64,000 nt of DNA. It comes from Echinicola jeungdonensis (GTDB lineage Bacteria; Bacteroidota; Bacteroidia; Cytophagales; Cyclobacteriaceae). The notes under the pieces were generated by a model. The model had not been told where the DNA came from. It did not search any database and saw only the letters and a program-made list of their open reading frames with translations. The stretch covers positions 1,572,001 through 1,636,000 of the forward strand of contig NZ_JAUFQT010000001.1 in assembly GCF_030409905.1 (NCBI RefSeq). The letters run 5' to 3'. A program made the position numbers and the translations under genes. Shown here piece by piece: positions 37,829 to 46,777 of this stretch (the stretch's first letter is position 1; every line of letters begins with the position of its first letter).

Positions 37829-38321
37829 CTTCCTCCAAAGCCGCTTGAACCAAATCATTTTCATATCCACGGTATAACAAAAACCGCTGAACCTTAGCTT
37901 TTCTTTTTAGGGGCTCATTGTTCGATGTGGATGCCCATTTCTTTTCGGCCAATTCCAAAAGCGTTTCCCAATATTCATCAGGGTTTATTTCTTTCATTCC
38001 TTCCTTGATGCAATTTTGGGTAAGTCGATGCTGTTGTAGGGCTTGTTGGATTTTTACCCTTCCCCATTTTTTAAGTTTAAATTTTCCCCGAACAAAGGCT
38101 TCTGCAAACCTGGATTCATTAACAAACCCTTCAGTGATCATTTCAGTAAGCAAGTCCTCCACATCACCTTTATTTAGTCCATACCCATATAACTTATCCC
38201 TTACTTCCTGCTGACTACGTTCCTGATAAGCACAAAAAGCAGCTATTTTCACCCTGGCCTGGGAAGGGCTCAGGGCTTTTTTGGGACGCTCGTTGGAATA
38301 ATCTTTTCTTAGGAAGGACAT
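37812..38321 (-). CDS. recX: Regulatory protein RecX
   Basis: RecX modulates RecA filaments. The 169 residues include the typical tri-helical repeat pattern: ARVKIAAFCAYQERSQQEVRDKL, then EGFVNESRFAEAFVRGKFKLKKWGRVKI. The first 20 residues are a basic leader. recA is not adjacent here. The convergent AlbA_2 gene overlaps its 3' end by 17 nt. Confidence 0.9.
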   Translation of the reverse strand: MSFLRKDYSNERPKKALSPSQARVKIAAFCAYQERSQQEVRDKLYGYGLNKGDVEDLLTEMITEGFVNESRFAEAFVRGKFKLKKWGRVKIQQALQQHRLTQNCIKEGMKEINPDEYWETLLELAEKKWASTSNNEPLKRKAKVQRFLLYRGYENDLVQAALEEVMEDF

Positions 38322-38418
38322 TTTGATTAATTTTAGCCTCGAAACAATATTTGCCCAAAAAAATAGGGCAGTAATTATAGTTTAGATATCAAATATATTA
38401 AACCTAACACTAATTATC

Positions 38419-39180
38419 ATGCGCAAAAAAATTGTTGCCGGAAACTGGAAAATGAACGGAACGCAGGAAGAGGGCCAAAAGCTCACTTCTGAAATTGTTA
38501 ATATGGTCAAAGATGAGCCTGTAAATGATGTTACCATTGTATTGAACCCTCCATTTGTTCATGCCTCCAATGTCAAGAAATTGATCGGAGACGCTTCCAA
38601 TATCTTTTTGGGCGGCCAAAATTGTTCTGACAAGGCTTCAGGTGCTTTTACTGGAGAAGTTTCCGCTCCCATCCTTGCCTCTTTTGGCGCTTCTTATGTG
38701 ATCCTTGGTCATAGTGAAAGAAGAGAATATTTCAAAGAAAGCAATGAATTGCTGACTGAAAAGGTGAAACAAGCCTTGGAAAATGGATTGACCCCAATCT
38801 TTTGCTGCGGTGAACCATTGGAAATCAGAGAAGCAGGTACCCATGAAGCTTATGTAAAAGACCAATTGACAGAAAGTCTATTCGGACTGAGTGAAGCTGA
38901 TTTTGAAAAAATTGTCATTGCTTATGAACCCATCTGGGCCATCGGCACAGGTAAAACCGCCACTTCTGAACAAGCTCAGGACATGCATGCAGCTATCAGA
39001 GCCCATATTGCTTCTAAATATGGTCAAGAACTTGCTGACAAAATTTCCATCCTTTATGGCGGAAGCTGCAAGCCCTCCAATGCCCAGGAAATTTTCTCCA
39101 AGCCTGATGTAGATGGCGGCCTTATCGGAGGAGCCTCCCTAAAATCCAGAGACTTTGTAGACATCATTAAGTCCTTCTAA
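38419..39180 (+). CDS. tpiA: Triosephosphate isomerase
   Basis: The glycolytic TIM-barrel enzyme, 253 residues. Visible are the N-terminal [12 protein letters not shown] with the active-site lysine, GHSERR with the electrophilic histidine, the catalytic glutamate in [15 protein letters not shown] with the flexible loop, and the phosphate-binding YGGSCKP and GGLIGGAS. It is followed by a strong intrinsic terminator. Confidence 0.98.
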   Translation: MRKKIVAGNWKMNGTQEEGQKLTSEIVNMVKDEPVNDVTIVLNPPFVHASNVKKLIGDASNIFLGGQNCSDKASGAFTGEVSAPILASFGASYVILGHSERREYFKESNELLTEKVKQALENGLTPIFCCGEPLEIREAGTHEAYVKDQLTESLFGLSEADFEKIVIAYEPIWAIGTGKTATSEQAQDMHAAIRAHIASKYGQELADKISILYGGSCKPSNAQEIFSKPDVDGGLIGGASLKSRDFVDIIKSF

Positions 39181-39188
39181 ATATTCTT

Positions 39189-39224
39189 TAACCCGGTTCA
39201 TCTTTTGAACCGGGTTAATTTTTC
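39189..39224 (+). terminator. Terminator after tpiA
   Basis: AACCCGGTTC (about 39191-39200) pairs with GAACCGGGTT across a 7-nt loop, followed by AATTTTT. It begins only a few bases after the tpiA stop codon. Confidence 0.88.
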
Positions 39225-39266
39225 TTCCTACCTTCATTTATTTAAACCATCTATTCCTCCACCATC

Positions 39267-40097
39267 ATGGATTACCTGGAATTTAAAATCGAGTGTAAAC
39301 CGGAATTTACGGAAATTCTAATTGCCGAACTGGCTGAAATTGGCTTTGATTCTTTTTTGGAAACTGATTCAGGACTGGAAGCCTATTCCCAGGAGGACCA
39401 TTTTGACCGGGAAGCTTATCAAGAAATCCTGGATAGGTATCAGGAGGTTGCACAGATAAAAGTTATGGAAGGAAAAATGCCCAAGGTAAACTGGAATGAG
39501 GAATGGGAAAAACACTATGATCCCATTCAGGTGGGCAAGGAGGTTTATGTCAGGGCCTCTTTTCATCCCAGCAAAGAGGATGTCAAGCATGAAATCGTCA
39601 TCAATCCAAAAATGTCCTTTGGAACCGGCCATCATGCCACTACCTATTTAATGCTTTCCCATCTGTTGGAAATAGACCATCAGGGAAAATCTGTCATTGA
39701 CATTGGGGCTGGAACCGGAATTTTAGCCATCATGGCCCATAAGTTGGGGGCTAAACATATCGAAGCTTTTGATATTGACAACTGGTGCGTGGAAAATGGC
39801 AATGAGAATTTTGAACTCAATGGCATGGCCGGGGTCAAGATGGGTCATGGAACCATCAGAGAAGTCAATCCCCAAGGCCCATTTGATATTGCACTGGCCA
39901 ATATCAACAAAAATGTATTGCTGGATGAAATGGAGGTATATGTTAATTTGCTTCCAACAAAAGGCTTCTTACTTCTCAGTGGTTTTTATGATCATGATAT
40001 TCCAGAAATACAATTAAGAGCCGAATCCCTGGGCCTTAACCTAAAAAATCAAAAGGTTAGGGATAATTGGGCGGCTTTGGTTTTTGAGAAGGCGTAA
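39267..40097 (+). CDS. prmA: Ribosomal protein L11 methyltransferase
   Basis: PrmA trimethylates ribosomal protein L11. At 276 residues it is close to the bacterial enzyme. The SAM-binding motif VIDIGAGTGILAIMAHKLGA is near residue 150, NPKMSFGTGHH and the catalytic-loop NINKNVLLDE are also recognisable. The ATG at 39267 follows the tpiA terminator; no other gene is coupled. Confidence 0.93.
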   Translation: MDYLEFKIECKPEFTEILIAELAEIGFDSFLETDSGLEAYSQEDHFDREAYQEILDRYQEVAQIKVMEGKMPKVNWNEEWEKHYDPIQVGKEVYVRASFHPSKEDVKHEIVINPKMSFGTGHHATTYLMLSHLLEIDHQGKSVIDIGAGTGILAIMAHKLGAKHIEAFDIDNWCVENGNENFELNGMAGVKMGHGTIREVNPQGPFDIALANINKNVLLDEMEVYVNLLPTKGFLLLSGFYDHDIPEIQLRAESLGLNLKNQKVRDNWAALVFEKA

Positions 40098-40404
40098 TTA
40101 GTATATCTGCACTGGTCCTAGTAGTCTCAAAGATCCAGAATAGGTCAACGAATTACACTAATTTGCGTGAATTTGATGGATTTCCAATTTTAAAAATGAT
40201 TTCCTCCTTCATGTTTTCATTCGGACTATACTTGGGATGATCAGATAAGGGAGGTTTGAATACTAAAACAGTAGCCAAATTAATATTTTGTTCAGTTAGC
40301 AGTCTTCTCTTTGTATCCCGAACCTGGTACCTTGTACCCACTGACTTATTTATAATACCCTACCTTCCTCATCTCAACCTGATTTTTTTATTAACGTTAC
40401 TCCC
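40098..40404. other. Intergenic region between prmA and the Rieske gene
   Basis: 307 nt with no supported gene. It includes a GGTACC-centred, partly repetitive stretch (around 40318-40341) and a short segment (about 40147-40172) that resemble dispersed intergenic sequence. An antisense ORF of 62 residues here shows no family features. Confidence 0.45.
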
Positions 40405-40737
40405 CTACTCTTCGCCAATAAAAATCTCCAAGCCACTATCCGTCAATTTGGTTGGAAAAATATCCAAATCCCGGCAACTTCCCCCGGATGCCAATTGGCC
40501 GGATTGAAGGGCAAAGCGGTAATGGTGCAAAGGACAAACTAATTCCAAATTTCCATTGATATGTCCGTCCCGAAGTGCTGCACCCCGATGCGGGCAAAAG
40601 GGCTCAAAGGCAAAAACCTTTTCCTCTATCCGGACCAAGCATATTTTGTTATCCCCCAATTTGGCCATTTGAATGGCATTTTCCGGCAACATACCCAAAA
40701 CTGCTTCCTTGGTTTTTCCCAGAACAAATTTTTTCAT
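40405..40737 (-). CDS. Rieske [2Fe-2S] ferredoxin-type protein
   Basis: A 110-residue soluble Rieske protein. The cluster ligands are CPHRG and CPLHHYRF, the C-x-H ... C-x2-H pattern for a Rieske centre. No transmembrane helix, so it is a ferredoxin-like electron carrier, not a bc1 subunit. Start ATG at 40737 (MKKFVLGKTKE); the upstream TTG adds only two residues. Often found next to oxygenases; none is visible here. Confidence 0.88.
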   Translation of the reverse strand: MKKFVLGKTKEAVLGMLPENAIQMAKLGDNKICLVRIEEKVFAFEPFCPHRGAALRDGHINGNLELVCPLHHYRFALQSGQLASGGSCRDLDIFPTKLTDSGLEIFIGEE

Positions 40738-40919
40738 AGACAATATTTCGTTTTCCTTTCTTTTGATTTATAATTCCAGGAATGCATAAAATCACCAAAA
40801 TTCCCAAATTATTCTAATTTATGGGCCATTAATAAAAAATTAAGGATAAAGAAAAAATAATAAGTACCCTACCTTCTTTGAAATTTGTAAATTGAAACTT
40901 TCAACCAAAGGGAAATGCC

Positions 40920-41666
40920 ATGAAAAATTTATTATTCCTTCCATTTATGATGATTGTATTTGGAGTTTTTGCTCAAGACCTGGAAGGAGCCTGGAAACTC
41001 ACCCATCTCAACGGGGAGCCTGTCAAAGACCGGGAATGCGTAAAAATCTACCAGGATGGATATTTTGCCTTTGGGATTAAAACTTCAGATAACAATCATT
41101 TTTTAAATGCTGGTGGCGGATTATATTCGATCGAAGGGGAAGAATATAAGGAAACTTTTGATTTTTATACAGAAAATCCGGAATTGGTTGGCTCCACTCA
41201 GGATTACACTATGGACTTTGTGGATGAAAAATTGGTTTTATCCAGTCGAAGAATGGGAAAAAATTATATTGAGATTTGGGAAAAAATCTCAGAAAGAGAA
41301 GACCCTCTGGATGGCACTTGGGTAATTACTGGCAGGAAAAGGGACGGAGAAATCCAAACCATGACTCCCGGAGACCGACGAACCATTAAAATCCTGGGAG
41401 GAGGTAGATTCCAATGGATCGCTTTTAATTCTGCAACCGGTGAATTCAGCGGAACAGGTGGGGGAAATTATACAGCTCAAAACGGGAAATATACCGAATA
41501 CATTGAATTTTTCAGCAAGGATGACAGCAGGGTGGGTGCTTCCTTAGGCTTCAATTATGAAATCAAAAACGGAGATTGGCATCACATGGGCTTAAGTTCT
41601 AAGGGGGACCCCATTTATGAGATTTGGTCCGATTACCGGAAAACTTACCTGGAAAAACAGAAATAA
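40920..41666 (+). CDS. Secreted protein with two tandem lipocalin-like repeats
   Basis: A 248-residue exported protein with a signal peptide (1-19, cut after FAQ). The mature part has two copies of a ~105-residue unit (about 20-125 and 132-240), each with DLEGAWKL/PLDGTWVI at the start, a GGGxY...YxE centre, a VGS/VGA stretch and a YxEIWxK end. The units look like lipocalin/calycin-type beta barrels, but I do not recognise a named family. Probably periplasmic; ligand unknown. Confidence 0.72.
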   Translation: MKNLLFLPFMMIVFGVFAQDLEGAWKLTHLNGEPVKDRECVKIYQDGYFAFGIKTSDNNHFLNAGGGLYSIEGEEYKETFDFYTENPELVGSTQDYTMDFVDEKLVLSSRRMGKNYIEIWEKISEREDPLDGTWVITGRKRDGEIQTMTPGDRRTIKILGGGRFQWIAFNSATGEFSGTGGGNYTAQNGKYTEYIEFFSKDDSRVGASLGFNYEIKNGDWHHMGLSSKGDPIYEIWSDYRKTYLEKQK

Positions 41667-41708
41667 AAAGCCTCAAAAAGGGTAATGCTTCAAAAGGTTT
41701 TTTAAATT

Positions 41709-42788
41709 TTACTGGAACAATTCTACTTTATAAAATGGGGCCCAGGCAAACCAATATCCTATCATTTGAGGCATAGCCTTTAATCTTTCACCTTCTCTGG
41801 GCCCAGATACTGCTCTTCCCATGATATCCCATTGATTTCCTTCCTGGTCTTTTAAAATGGTGGCCCCTTTATTTTCTACTACCTCAAAATCCAATAATGT
41901 CCCATCCGGAAGCTTCCTATTAAATGCCACTATAAAGTTTTTAGTTTTATTGCCAACTATTACCAAATCATTAGTTCCAAACTGATCCAAGATCAAAGAA
42001 TTGACCTCTCCAAACATTTCAATTCTGTAGGCCTTTACTGAATTTTCATGGATAATTCCTAAAACTCTTTCTTTTGGATGCAATCTATTGTCCCTTTTAC
42101 TTACAGGAAAAAGGATAGTTTCATTTGTTCGGTAACTGCCATAAGGGTAAAAACCATAATTCCGGTTGTGTCCGGTAATAGTCGAGACAACTTTAGTTTG
42201 GGGAAACATTTCCCGCCAGTTTTTCCAGCTTGTTTCCACCAAATTAATGGTTTTTGGATTTTGGCCAGCCAAATCTCCATTTACTGCCTTTAGCAATATT
42301 TGGGACCAATTTGTGTCTGTAGCCCTATCATAGGGAATGATATTGGTATTATATAACAAACCTGAAACCCCAAAAGTGGTTTTCCCTTTCCCAATATTTC
42401 TATCCCAAGCTATTCCTGTTCCGGTTAGGGGGCAATAAATAACTGCCATTGAAATCTCATTGATGTCGTCATTGATGATTTCATGCCAATCAAGAATCCT
42501 GTGAGGATAAGCCTTTGCCTCATTAAGATCCACATAACCCAACACTAAATCCTCGTCACTTAAGTAAATAGCTTCAGATGCTGAAATGAAATTGGGATTG
42601 GTCAAGGCGGGAATTCCATCCTTTCCTGGCCCTCCATCAAATACCTCCTTGATTGGTATTAGCCAAGTAGTATCTTGTTTTGTTCCTCCAATCCCTCCTA
42701 TGCTATTGGGACTATCGCCTTCAGTACATCCGGAAGAACACATTAACACCAACCAAACACTTGAAATTATTTTTTTTAAATTTTTCAT
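41709..42788 (-). CDS. DUF3179 domain-containing lipoprotein
   Basis: A 359-residue protein of the DUF3179 family. The N-terminal SVWLVLMCSSGCTEG is a lipoprotein signal with the lipobox cysteine near residue 21. The body includes family features VIYCPLTGTGIAWDR and FGVSGLLYNTNIIPYDRATDT, and WSQILLKAVNGDLAG. Molecular function unknown. It starts 2 nt after the stop of the outer-membrane protein gene upstream, so both are one operon. Confidence 0.85.
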   Translation of the reverse strand: MKNLKKIISSVWLVLMCSSGCTEGDSPNSIGGIGGTKQDTTWLIPIKEVFDGGPGKDGIPALTNPNFISASEAIYLSDEDLVLGYVDLNEAKAYPHRILDWHEIINDDINEISMAVIYCPLTGTGIAWDRNIGKGKTTFGVSGLLYNTNIIPYDRATDTNWSQILLKAVNGDLAGQNPKTINLVETSWKNWREMFPQTKVVSTITGHNRNYGFYPYGSYRTNETILFPVSKRDNRLHPKERVLGIIHENSVKAYRIEMFGEVNSLILDQFGTNDLVIVGNKTKNFIVAFNRKLPDGTLLDFEVVENKGATILKDQEGNQWDIMGRAVSGPREGERLKAMPQMIGYWFAWAPFYKVELFQ

Positions 42789-42790
42789 AG

Positions 42791-43792
42791 CTACTCTAAT
42801 TTAAACTTGTTCTTCCCCGCATCATTCCATGAAAATTGATAAAACAAGGATATATTATATTTATAAGTAGTTGTTAATTGAGTTCCTTTTAGATTTCGGT
42901 AAACTGGCAGGTCAACAGAAGCCCTAAGTGCAATATTTGGATGAAAACTTATATTCAAACCTGGGATAAGGTATCCCCATTTTCCTCCAGAGCCCGGAAA
43001 AACATTTTCATCAATCAAATCAACGGTTTGGCTTCTATACCTACCAAAAACAAAAATATCTGTCGGCCAATGGATCAAAAAATTATAATTAAGGCCCAAA
43101 TTGAACATAAATTCATCACCGAACTGATAAACCTGACTTCCGTTATAATTTTTATTTTTTCCGGATTTCCTATAGGTAATCACCTTCATCAGGCTAAGAG
43201 AAGGCACAATAAATTTGGATTTTTGGAAGAAAATCCAAAAAAATGTATCCCATGAGCCCGATCCCGGTTGCATATCCGCAACCAATGTAAGCCCTTGGTT
43301 ATTTTTAAAGTTGGTCTCCCCTGTGGGAATCTTTGGGCCTATCCCAACAATCCATTGTGAATTCGCAGGTTTATTGGGGTCAAGTAAATTATATTTCAAT
43401 AACAAAATCATATCTCCCCAACCCTCCGTCAAAGTAATATCTTCCTTGCCTTGAAAACCTTTAATTCTCCTTTCTTGTCGGACATATGGGAATACACCAG
43501 TAATAGCAAAACGTTCGCTAATACCGTAATTAATTTCTAAAAGTGTTGATGTGGTAAATCGGCTCCGTGAATTATCATCCAGTAAAATCCTGAAATCCAT
43601 CAGGTCCTTTAAAACATTCCTATCATAAGTCAGGAGAAATTGCAAGGATTTATCTTCTGCCGTTCCCAAACCAAGGGTACCTCCTAACGGAACACCCCCG
43701 GAACAACAAGCCTGGCCCAATAAATTGAAAGGCAAAAGGGTAAGAAACAGCAATAAAAGGAATAGGCCTATATTATTACACTTTCCTTTCAT
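42791..43792 (-). CDS. Outer-membrane transporter-like protein
   Basis: A 333-residue exported beta-barrel-like protein. Signal peptide MKGKCNNIGLFLLLLFL, cleavage near LLGQ, then ACCSGGVPLGGTLGLG with a Cys-Cys pair right at the mature N-terminus, and alternating strands to the C-terminus (FQFSWNDAGKNKFKLE). I chose ATG 43792; the upstream TTG extends into charged sequence. It resembles the MetA-pathway/phenol-degradation transporter-like group, and is coupled to DUF3179. Substrate unknown. Confidence 0.7.
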   Translation of the reverse strand: MKGKCNNIGLFLLLLFLTLLPFNLLGQACCSGGVPLGGTLGLGTAEDKSLQFLLTYDRNVLKDLMDFRILLDDNSRSRFTTSTLLEINYGISERFAITGVFPYVRQERRIKGFQGKEDITLTEGWGDMILLLKYNLLDPNKPANSQWIVGIGPKIPTGETNFKNNQGLTLVADMQPGSGSWDTFFWIFFQKSKFIVPSLSLMKVITYRKSGKNKNYNGSQVYQFGDEFMFNLGLNYNFLIHWPTDIFVFGRYRSQTVDLIDENVFPGSGGKWGYLIPGLNISFHPNIALRASVDLPVYRNLKGTQLTTTYKYNISLFYQFSWNDAGKNKFKLE

Positions 43793-44120
43793 CTTTGTTT
43801 GTTCTTTTCCAAATTTCCATTTTTGTGAATTCATCATTTTATCCACCACCTCCTTGCACCAAACCTTAAGGTGAAATTCCATCGGGATATTTAACAATAG
43901 AATAGACGCTGGTACCCAGAATTCCTGACAGGGATTTTTAGCTCACTTTTATCGGTTTATCGGGAAATTCCATAAATTATCAGAAGACTATCATATTGAT
44001 AGGGAATTCTGTATTTTGAAACTTATTGTTGTTTTCAGATTTTAATTAGAAAAAGATCCATATCCCTATTTCCCTTTACTCCTATTATTGGGATTCCCCT
44101 TGTCCTTTATAAAACTTCAT

Positions 44121-45095
44121 ATGAACAATTATTTAGAAAGCACCCATAACCTTTATAAAAAAGCAGCCAAGGAACCAATGCTGGGATTATGTTGCACAAC
44201 AAACCCAGTATGGAATTTGCCTGGGCTTCATGTTCCGAAAATAATGCAAGAAATGAACTACGGATGTGGAACTACCGTCCACCCCCATGACCTCTCCAAT
44301 AATCCAATTGTTTTGTATATAGGAATAGGGGGAGGGATGGAGCTTCTCCAGTTCGCTTATTTTACCCGCCAAAAAGCTAGTGTAATTGGTTTGGATGTTT
44401 TAGATGAGATGATTGAAGTGGCACATCATAATTTGGTGGAAGCAGAAAAATCCAACCCATGGTTTCAAAAGGAATTTATTTCTTTATTAAAGGGAGATGC
44501 TTTGTCTTTACCCCTGGCTGATCAAAGTGTAGATGTGACGGCGCAAAATTGCCTTTTTAATATTTTCAAAGAAAAAGAATTGGAAAAGGCAATTTCTGAG
44601 GCATACAGGGTGCTTAAACCAGGAGGAAGGTTAGTGCTTTCCGACCCTGTTTGTGATCAGCACATCCCTGAGGAATTAAGAAATAATGATGAACTTAGAG
44701 CTCAATGTATAAGTGGAGCAATTCCTATAAAGGATTATCTAAAACTGTTAACAGATCAAGGTTTTGGTACCATAGAAGTGAGGGCTAGACGGCCTTACCG
44801 GATATTGGCCTCAACCCATTTTCCTGAGGTAAAAAATGATATAATAATCGAAAGTCTTGAAATCTGTGCCATAAAAGACCCCATCCCAAAGGATGGTCCC
44901 TGCATTTTTACAGGAAAATCTGCTATATACCATGGTGAAGGAGAGTATTTCGATGATGAAAAGGGGCATATTTTATTTTACAATCAGCCATTAGCTATTT
45001 GTGATAAAACGGCGGAAGCCTTGAAAGGGCTTGAAAGAAAGGACATCTTCATAAGTGATTCTAGTTGGCATTATTCCGGAGGTGGATGTTGTTAA
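44121..45095 (+). CDS. ArsM-like arsenite methyltransferase (arsenosugar type)
   Basis: A 324-residue class I SAM methyltransferase. SAM motif VLYIGIGGGMELLQFAYF near residues 63-80; DALSLPLADQSVDV and VLKPGGRLVLSDP are the downstream motifs. Conserved cysteines fit the ArsM type associated with arsenosugar biosynthesis: LGLCCTTNP near 21-29, NYGCGTT, QCISGAIP, and a C-terminal GGGCC. Start chosen at ATG 44121; the track-level start at 44088 is a TTG in non-conserved sequence. The expected radical-SAM partner ArsS is not in the window. Confidence 0.82.
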   Translation: MNNYLESTHNLYKKAAKEPMLGLCCTTNPVWNLPGLHVPKIMQEMNYGCGTTVHPHDLSNNPIVLYIGIGGGMELLQFAYFTRQKASVIGLDVLDEMIEVAHHNLVEAEKSNPWFQKEFISLLKGDALSLPLADQSVDVTAQNCLFNIFKEKELEKAISEAYRVLKPGGRLVLSDPVCDQHIPEELRNNDELRAQCISGAIPIKDYLKLLTDQGFGTIEVRARRPYRILASTHFPEVKNDIIIESLEICAIKDPIPKDGPCIFTGKSAIYHGEGEYFDDEKGHILFYNQPLAICDKTAEALKGLERKDIFISDSSWHYSGGGCC

Positions 45096-45142
45096 ATTCT
45101 TTAATTTAATTCATTAGCAGTATATGAAAATAAATTAGTCAC

Positions 45143-45718
45143 ATGGACCAAAGGAAAATTTTTGAAAATTGGGTGAATGAGTATGAGAATGAGTTATATT
45201 CTTGGGCTTTTTATAAAACTTCTGAAAGGGAAGTTTCAGAAGATTTGGTGCAAGACACCTTTCTTTCTGCTTACAGGTCTTATAATTCGTTTAAAGGTAA
45301 TAGCTCTCCTAAAACTTGGTTATTTAAAATTTTAAATAACAAAATCATAGATTATTATAGAAAATCCGCTCATTCCATTTTTAAGAATAAAGACCCTTCC
45401 CAAAATTTAGCCTTTCAAACTACCAATTCTTTATTTGATAATAATGGGAACTGGGAATTAAATGGATATGAAAATTTATGGGATGAAAACGAGCATTTGT
45501 TGGATAATGAAGCATTTAACAAGGTCATGGACACTTGTATGGATGATCTTCCCATTAATTGGAAAACGGCCGTTCTGATGAAATACAGATTGGAAAAAGG
45601 ATACAAAGAAATTTGTCAGGAACTTAAGGTAAGCTCGTCTAATTATTGGCAAATAATCCATAGAGCAAAACTTTTCCTGAAAAAATGCATCGAGAAATAT
45701 TGGTTTGATAAAATGTAA
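45143..45718 (+). CDS. ECF-type RNA polymerase sigma factor (TIGR02943-like)
   Basis: A 191-residue group 4 sigma factor. Region 2 is seen in EDLVQDTFLSAYRSYNSF and SPKTWLFKILNNKIIDYYRK. A middle insertion (about 95-125, with GNWELNGYENLWDE) is typical of the TIGR02943 group. Region 4 is YKEICQELKVSSSNYWQIIHRA. It starts 47 nt after the ArsM-like gene and is followed 12 nt later by a zinc-type anti-sigma gene. Regulon unknown. Confidence 0.9.
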   Translation: MDQRKIFENWVNEYENELYSWAFYKTSEREVSEDLVQDTFLSAYRSYNSFKGNSSPKTWLFKILNNKIIDYYRKSAHSIFKNKDPSQNLAFQTTNSLFDNNGNWELNGYENLWDENEHLLDNEAFNKVMDTCMDDLPINWKTAVLMKYRLEKGYKEICQELKVSSSNYWQIIHRAKLFLKKCIEKYWFDKM

Positions 45719-45730
45719 AGGGGAAGCCAT

Positions 45731-46009
45731 ATGAATAAGAAAATGAAAAAAATTTTAACTCCCATTTTCCTTCCTTGTATAAAAGCAACTGGGCTAATCG
45801 AAAAAAAAGAAATTGTTTCACTTACTAATTTGGAAAAAATTCGGTTGAAATTCCATCTTTCAATGTGTAATGCATGTAGCGCATATCAAAATCAAAGTAA
45901 AATTATTAACAAGACCATCCAAAGTTGGTTTGTTAATCACAAAAAAATTAATCATACACCTTCCAAAGTGAGAAAAGCCAGGATTCTTGAAATAATTGAA
46001 AATATATAA
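45731..46009 (+). CDS. Putative zinc-binding anti-sigma factor
   Basis: A 92-residue soluble protein. It contains KFHLSMCNACSAY, an H-x3-C-x2-C element that matches the zinc-binding anti-sigma (ZAS/zf-HC2) motif, and no transmembrane segment. It lies 12 nt downstream of an ECF sigma gene. Context and motif suggest it binds and inhibits that sigma factor; redox sensing through the cysteines is possible but unproven. Confidence 0.72.
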   Translation: MNKKMKKILTPIFLPCIKATGLIEKKEIVSLTNLEKIRLKFHLSMCNACSAYQNQSKIINKTIQSWFVNHKKINHTPSKVRKARILEIIENI

Positions 46010-46136
46010 TTTGTTTTTTGTCAGGATTAAATACCAGTCTCGTCTAATTGTCCAAAAGTGAAGGAGGCATTTTAATCCGTAATGGTTAAATAAATGTCTT
46101 CAAATCCATTTAATATGATCAATATAAAGAAAAGTT

Positions 46137-46565
46137 ATGCGGACAATCAATTGGAAGAATGCAATTATCGCTGGTATTGCCGGTACAATTCTATTTGATG
46201 TACTAGGCTTTATTCTCACTGGACAGTGGTGGGATATTCCTAATTTACTTGGAAACAAAACAGGGTTAGGAAGTGCTTATGGTGTTTTCGGCCACTATGG
46301 TAATGGCATATTACTGGCCGTTCTTTATGCAGGAATAGCGCCATCTCTTTGGGGGCCGTATTGGCTAAGGCCCTTTATTTTCATTACTGCCCATACTATA
46401 GTTTTAGTTTGGTTATTTATGTTTCCTCTTTTAGGAGCTGGGGTAGCAGGAAGCAATGCAGGCCCAATGAAAGCCATCGGTTCTCTTTTAAGGCATTGGA
46501 TTTATGTAGTCCCCTTCATTTTTCTCATTAATAAGGACTATTTGAAAATTGAGTCCAAAACCTAA
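46137..46565 (+). CDS. Small integral membrane protein
   Basis: A 142-residue protein with four hydrophobic stretches (about 10-30, 55-75, 80-105, 115-135) and glycine-rich turns (GVFGHYGNGI, LGAGVAGSNAGPM). I do not recognise the family; it resembles the DUF6789-type membrane proteins of Bacteroidota. It follows the anti-sigma gene by 127 nt and may be a target or part of the same locus. Confidence 0.65.
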   Translation: MRTINWKNAIIAGIAGTILFDVLGFILTGQWWDIPNLLGNKTGLGSAYGVFGHYGNGILLAVLYAGIAPSLWGPYWLRPFIFITAHTIVLVWLFMFPLLGAGVAGSNAGPMKAIGSLLRHWIYVVPFIFLINKDYLKIESKT

Positions 46566-46598
46566 AGAGATCAGCTTAAAATCTTACTGAAATATTTA

Positions 46599-46641
46599 AA
46601 TAAGAGTTCAGGGTCAAAATTTTGACTCTGAACTCTTATTT
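46599..46641. terminator. Bidirectional terminator before terC
   Basis: A near-perfect palindrome (AATAAGAGTTCAGGGTC / GACTCTGAACTCTTATT, one central mismatch and a short AAAATTTT loop) ends the plus-strand membrane-protein gene and faces the 3' end of the terC gene. Confidence 0.88.
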
Positions 46642-46777
46642 ACCAAAATTTCCATCTACCTAAAGGATAATTAAGAATAAAAAAATAAATCAGGAAAACC
46701 CGTAAAATACATCTAAGCCTTTTTTCCATTCAAAATTAATGGTCAAGGTTCAAAAGTGTACCTTCAATTGACTACTT

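Noticed and set aside
40153..40341. 62-codon minus-strand ORF between prmA and the Rieske gene
   Set aside because: Low-complexity start in a GGTACC-rich stretch and no domain; treated as intergenic.
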